Assembly (NCBI GenBank): GCA_012274205.1
Contig: JAAOZY010000389.1
Location: forward strand, 1 to 8,834
DNA from: Betaproteobacteria bacterium
Lineage (GTDB): Bacteria > Pseudomonadota > Gammaproteobacteria > Burkholderiales > SG8-39
Length of the DNA: 8,834 nucleotides
Direction: 5' to 3'
Made by a program: the position numbers and the translations under genes. Position 1 is the stretch's first letter, and every line of letters begins with the position of its first letter. The notes under the pieces are model-generated. The model was not told where the DNA came from. It ran no database searches and saw nothing but the letters and a program-made list of their open reading frames with translations. Below, in pieces: positions 7,056-8,834 of this stretch.

Positions 7056-7110
7056 CATACGCATGGGAAAGCGTCAGCCTGTCGCGGCGCGGCGTGACTC
7101 CTGCTTCTGC

Positions 7111-7114
7111 GGAG
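7111..7114 (+). promoter_or_regulatory. ribosome binding site of the second WS/DGAT gene
   Basis: GGAG lies eight bases before the ATG at 7123. It favours that start over the in-frame ATG at 7063, whose extra 20 residues do not resemble the family. Confidence 0.6.
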
Positions 7115-7122
7115 CAAATTCA

Positions 7123-8607
7123 ATGACCCAGCGCGAACGCATGTCGAGCGTCGACACCGCGTGGTTGCGGATGGATACGCCGACCAATTTGATGATGATT
7201 GTCGGCGTGCTGATGTTCAGCACGCCGCTCGATTTCGCGCGCCTCAAACGCACCCTCGAGTTTCGCCTGCTGCGGTACCGGCGCTTTCGCCAGCGGGTAG
7301 TGCACGACGTGGCAGGCGCGTGGTGGGAACTCGATCCGAATTTCGATATCGATTCGCATGTGCTGCGCGTGTCGCTGCCGGGCAAGGCCGGCAAGCCCGA
7401 GCTGGAAACCTACGTGGCGGGCCAGATTAGCCAGAGCCTGGACTACGGCAAGCCGCTGTGGCAGTTTCAGTTCGTGGAGAACTACCAGGGCGGGACTGCG
7501 CTGGTGGTGCGCTTCCACCACTGCATCGCCGACGGCATTGCGCTGGTCGGCGTCATGAGTTCGCTCACCGACAGGGCTAGCGACGCGGCGGAGGAGGGCG
7601 AGGGCACGCCCTTGGTGAGCGAAGATGCCGGGAACGGCGACAGCAGTGATTTCTGGCAGCGCATTATCGCACCGCTGGGCGATACGTTGGCGAAGGCGAT
7701 CCGCATTTCGGGCAAGGCCGGCGTCGGTTCGCTGCACCTGCTCGCCAATCCGGAGGAGGTGTTCGACTACGCCCGCTTTGCCGCGGCTATCGCGAGTGAG
7801 CTGGCGGTGCTTGCGACCATGCCGCAGGATTCGCCTACGCGTTTCAAGGGCAAGACCGGTATCGCCAAGCGCGTCGCCTGGTCGGAACCTATGCCGCTCG
7901 GGGAAATCAAGGTAATCGGCAAAGTACTCGACTGCTCGGTGAACGATATTCTGCTCTCTTGCGTCTGCGGCGCCTTGCGCCAGTACCTGGTGGATCATGG
8001 TGACAAGACCGAAGGGGTGGAGGTCCGTGCTTTCGTGCCGGTAAACCTGCGCGCGGCCGGCGATGCGCGGCTGGGCAATCGCTTCGGCCTCGTGACACTG
8101 GTCCTGCCGGTCGGCATCGAGCACCCCTTCATGCGGCTCTACGAGGTGCGCCGGCGCATGCTGGAGCTGAAGGGCTCGTACCAGGCAATGGTGGCGCTGG
8201 GCATCCTCGGCGTCGTTGGCATGTGCCCGCAGCCGGTGCAGAAGCAGGTCCTCTCCATGCTGTCGGACAAGGGCACGGCGGTCATGACCAACGTACCGGG
8301 CGCGCAACAGCAGCTGTATCTCGCCGGGGCGAAGCTTGCGCAGCAGATGGTCTGGGTGCCGCAGTCGGACGACGTCGGCATGGGCGTGTCGATCCTGTCC
8401 TACAACGACGGCGTGCAGTTCGGCTTGATGACCGACAAGAAATTTGTTCCCGACCCGCGCAGCATCGTCGAATACTTTGCGCCCGAGTTTGAAAAGCTGG
8501 TGCTGGCACTATTGCTCGACCCGCCCGGACCGGACGATGCCGGCCCCGCCGCGACAAAGGCAGCGGGAAGAAAACGCCGTCCGCGTCGAAAGCGGGCTCC
8601 AGCCTGA
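7123..8607 (+). CDS. WS/DGAT-family O-acyltransferase (wax ester synthase/diacylglycerol acyltransferase)
   Basis: The complete 494-residue enzyme is predicted to transfer acyl groups from acyl-CoA to a long-chain alcohol or diacylglycerol. The N-terminus MTQRERMSSVDTAWLRMD is typical of the family. The acyl-CoA-dependent condensation motif is H132-H133-C-I-A-D137-G138, with His133 the expected general base. The P-L-W motif is at 111-113 (KPLWQFQFVEN). N274-D275 in SVNDILLSCVCGALRQYL is the conserved ND pair. The C-terminal domain has NVPGA (390-394) and LSYNDGVQFGLMTDK. The length is near the 450-500 usual for the family, and a basic tail (GRKRRPRRKRAPA) ends it. The start at 7123 has a GGAG eight bases upstream. 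It is a paralogue of the fragment at 1-369. Relative to that copy, NIPGP has become NVPGA. It probably acts at the inner membrane surface or on lipid inclusions. Wax ester versus triacylglycerol preference cannot be read from sequence. Confidence 0.93.
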   Translation: MTQRERMSSVDTAWLRMDTPTNLMMIVGVLMFSTPLDFARLKRTLEFRLLRYRRFRQRVVHDVAGAWWELDPNFDIDSHVLRVSLPGKAGKPELETYVAGQISQSLDYGKPLWQFQFVENYQGGTALVVRFHHCIADGIALVGVMSSLTDRASDAAEEGEGTPLVSEDAGNGDSSDFWQRIIAPLGDTLAKAIRISGKAGVGSLHLLANPEEVFDYARFAAAIASELAVLATMPQDSPTRFKGKTGIAKRVAWSEPMPLGEIKVIGKVLDCSVNDILLSCVCGALRQYLVDHGDKTEGVEVRAFVPVNLRAAGDARLGNRFGLVTLVLPVGIEHPFMRLYEVRRRMLELKGSYQAMVALGILGVVGMCPQPVQKQVLSMLSDKGTAVMTNVPGAQQQLYLAGAKLAQQMVWVPQSDDVGMGVSILSYNDGVQFGLMTDKKFVPDPRSIVEYFAPEFEKLVLALLLDPPGPDDAGPAATKAAGRKRRPRRKRAPA

Positions 8608-8623
8608 TGCGGCAGCGGTTCGG

Positions 8624-8834
8624 CTAATCCTCCAGCTCGGACCTGGCCAGTTCTACGTCCAGGCGCTCCATTGCGTCCATGGGCTTGCACTTGCTCGCGT
8701 CGAGGTAGATCTTCTCCGCATCCTTCATCCTGGCCTTGCCCAGCATCATGATCATGCTGTTGGCGTATTCGATGCGCGCGATGGCGGAATCTGGATTGAG
8801 CTTCAGGGCTTTTTCGAAATGCTCGATCCCGCTC
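8624..8834 (-). CDS. tetratricopeptide-repeat protein, C-terminal fragment (cut by window edge)
   Basis: The reverse strand is open from the window edge to a TAG at 8624-8626, giving the last 69 residues of a protein whose 5' end lies outside. It begins SGIEHFEKALKLNPDSAIAR, the second helix of a TPR motif with the typical A-L-x-L-N-P-D-S turn, followed by the next first helix IEYANSMIMML. A charged ending (MERLDVELARSELED) follows a KIYLDASKCKPMDAMER segment. TPR arrays mediate protein contacts, and no enzymatic function can be assigned. It converges on the WS/DGAT gene with 16 bases between stops and no visible terminator. Codon use looks like that of its neighbours. Confidence 0.75.
   Translation of the reverse strand, partial: SGIEHFEKALKLNPDSAIARIEYANSMIMMLGKARMKDAEKIYLDASKCKPMDAMERLDVELARSELED

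Noticed and set aside
7120..8307. 395-codon open frame on the minus strand, opposite the second WS/DGAT gene
   Set aside because: The sense strand encodes a well-conserved enzyme. The antisense product has no domain and a His/Arg/Gln-rich composition typical of shadow frames.

Overview
The window is GC-rich DNA with tightly packed bacterial genes. The layout and protein families (FadD, a PhaF/PhaI-type phasin, a Pat-type fused acetyltransferase, WS/DGAT acyltransferases) suggest a proteobacterium, probably beta or gamma, that stores carbon as polyhydroxyalkanoate and/or neutral lipid. The exact lineage cannot be settled from the sequence alone. I saw no rRNA, tRNA, CRISPR array, insertion sequence or phage gene.

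Left block, plus strand (1-4011): the 3' end of a WS/DGAT-type acyltransferase, an alpha/beta hydrolase six bases downstream, then after a 78-base gap an 887-residue protein. That protein has a degenerate NDP-forming acyl-CoA synthetase body and a C-terminal GNAT domain, the architecture of Pat lysine acetyltransferases. Middle block, minus strand (4062-6319): fadD (long-chain acyl-CoA synthetase), converging on the Pat-like gene, and upstream of it a short phasin. Right block, plus strand (6475-8607): an uncharacterised SRPBCC-like protein, divergent from the phasin, then a second, complete WS/DGAT acyltransferase. The window ends inside a minus-strand TPR protein that converges on it.

The genes read as one fatty-acid activation and storage neighbourhood. 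FadD makes acyl-CoA. WS/DGAT enzymes can esterify acyl-CoA to alcohols or diacylglycerol. The phasin would coat storage granules, and the hydrolase could cleave esters. The Pat-like enzyme is a candidate post-translational brake on acyl-CoA synthetases. The adjacent FadD carries a P-x4-G-K motif around its conserved C-terminal lysine, the recognition motif reported for a Pat enzyme. These links are inferred from family knowledge and proximity.

The most interesting points are the Pat-like/FadD pairing, the unusually eroded ATP-grasp part of the Pat-like protein with Asp in place of the usual GNAT Glu, and short Arg/Lys/Ala/Pro-rich tails on all three putative granule-associated proteins. I also note a perfect 13-base palindrome in front of the second WS/DGAT gene. 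No wholly new system is evident.
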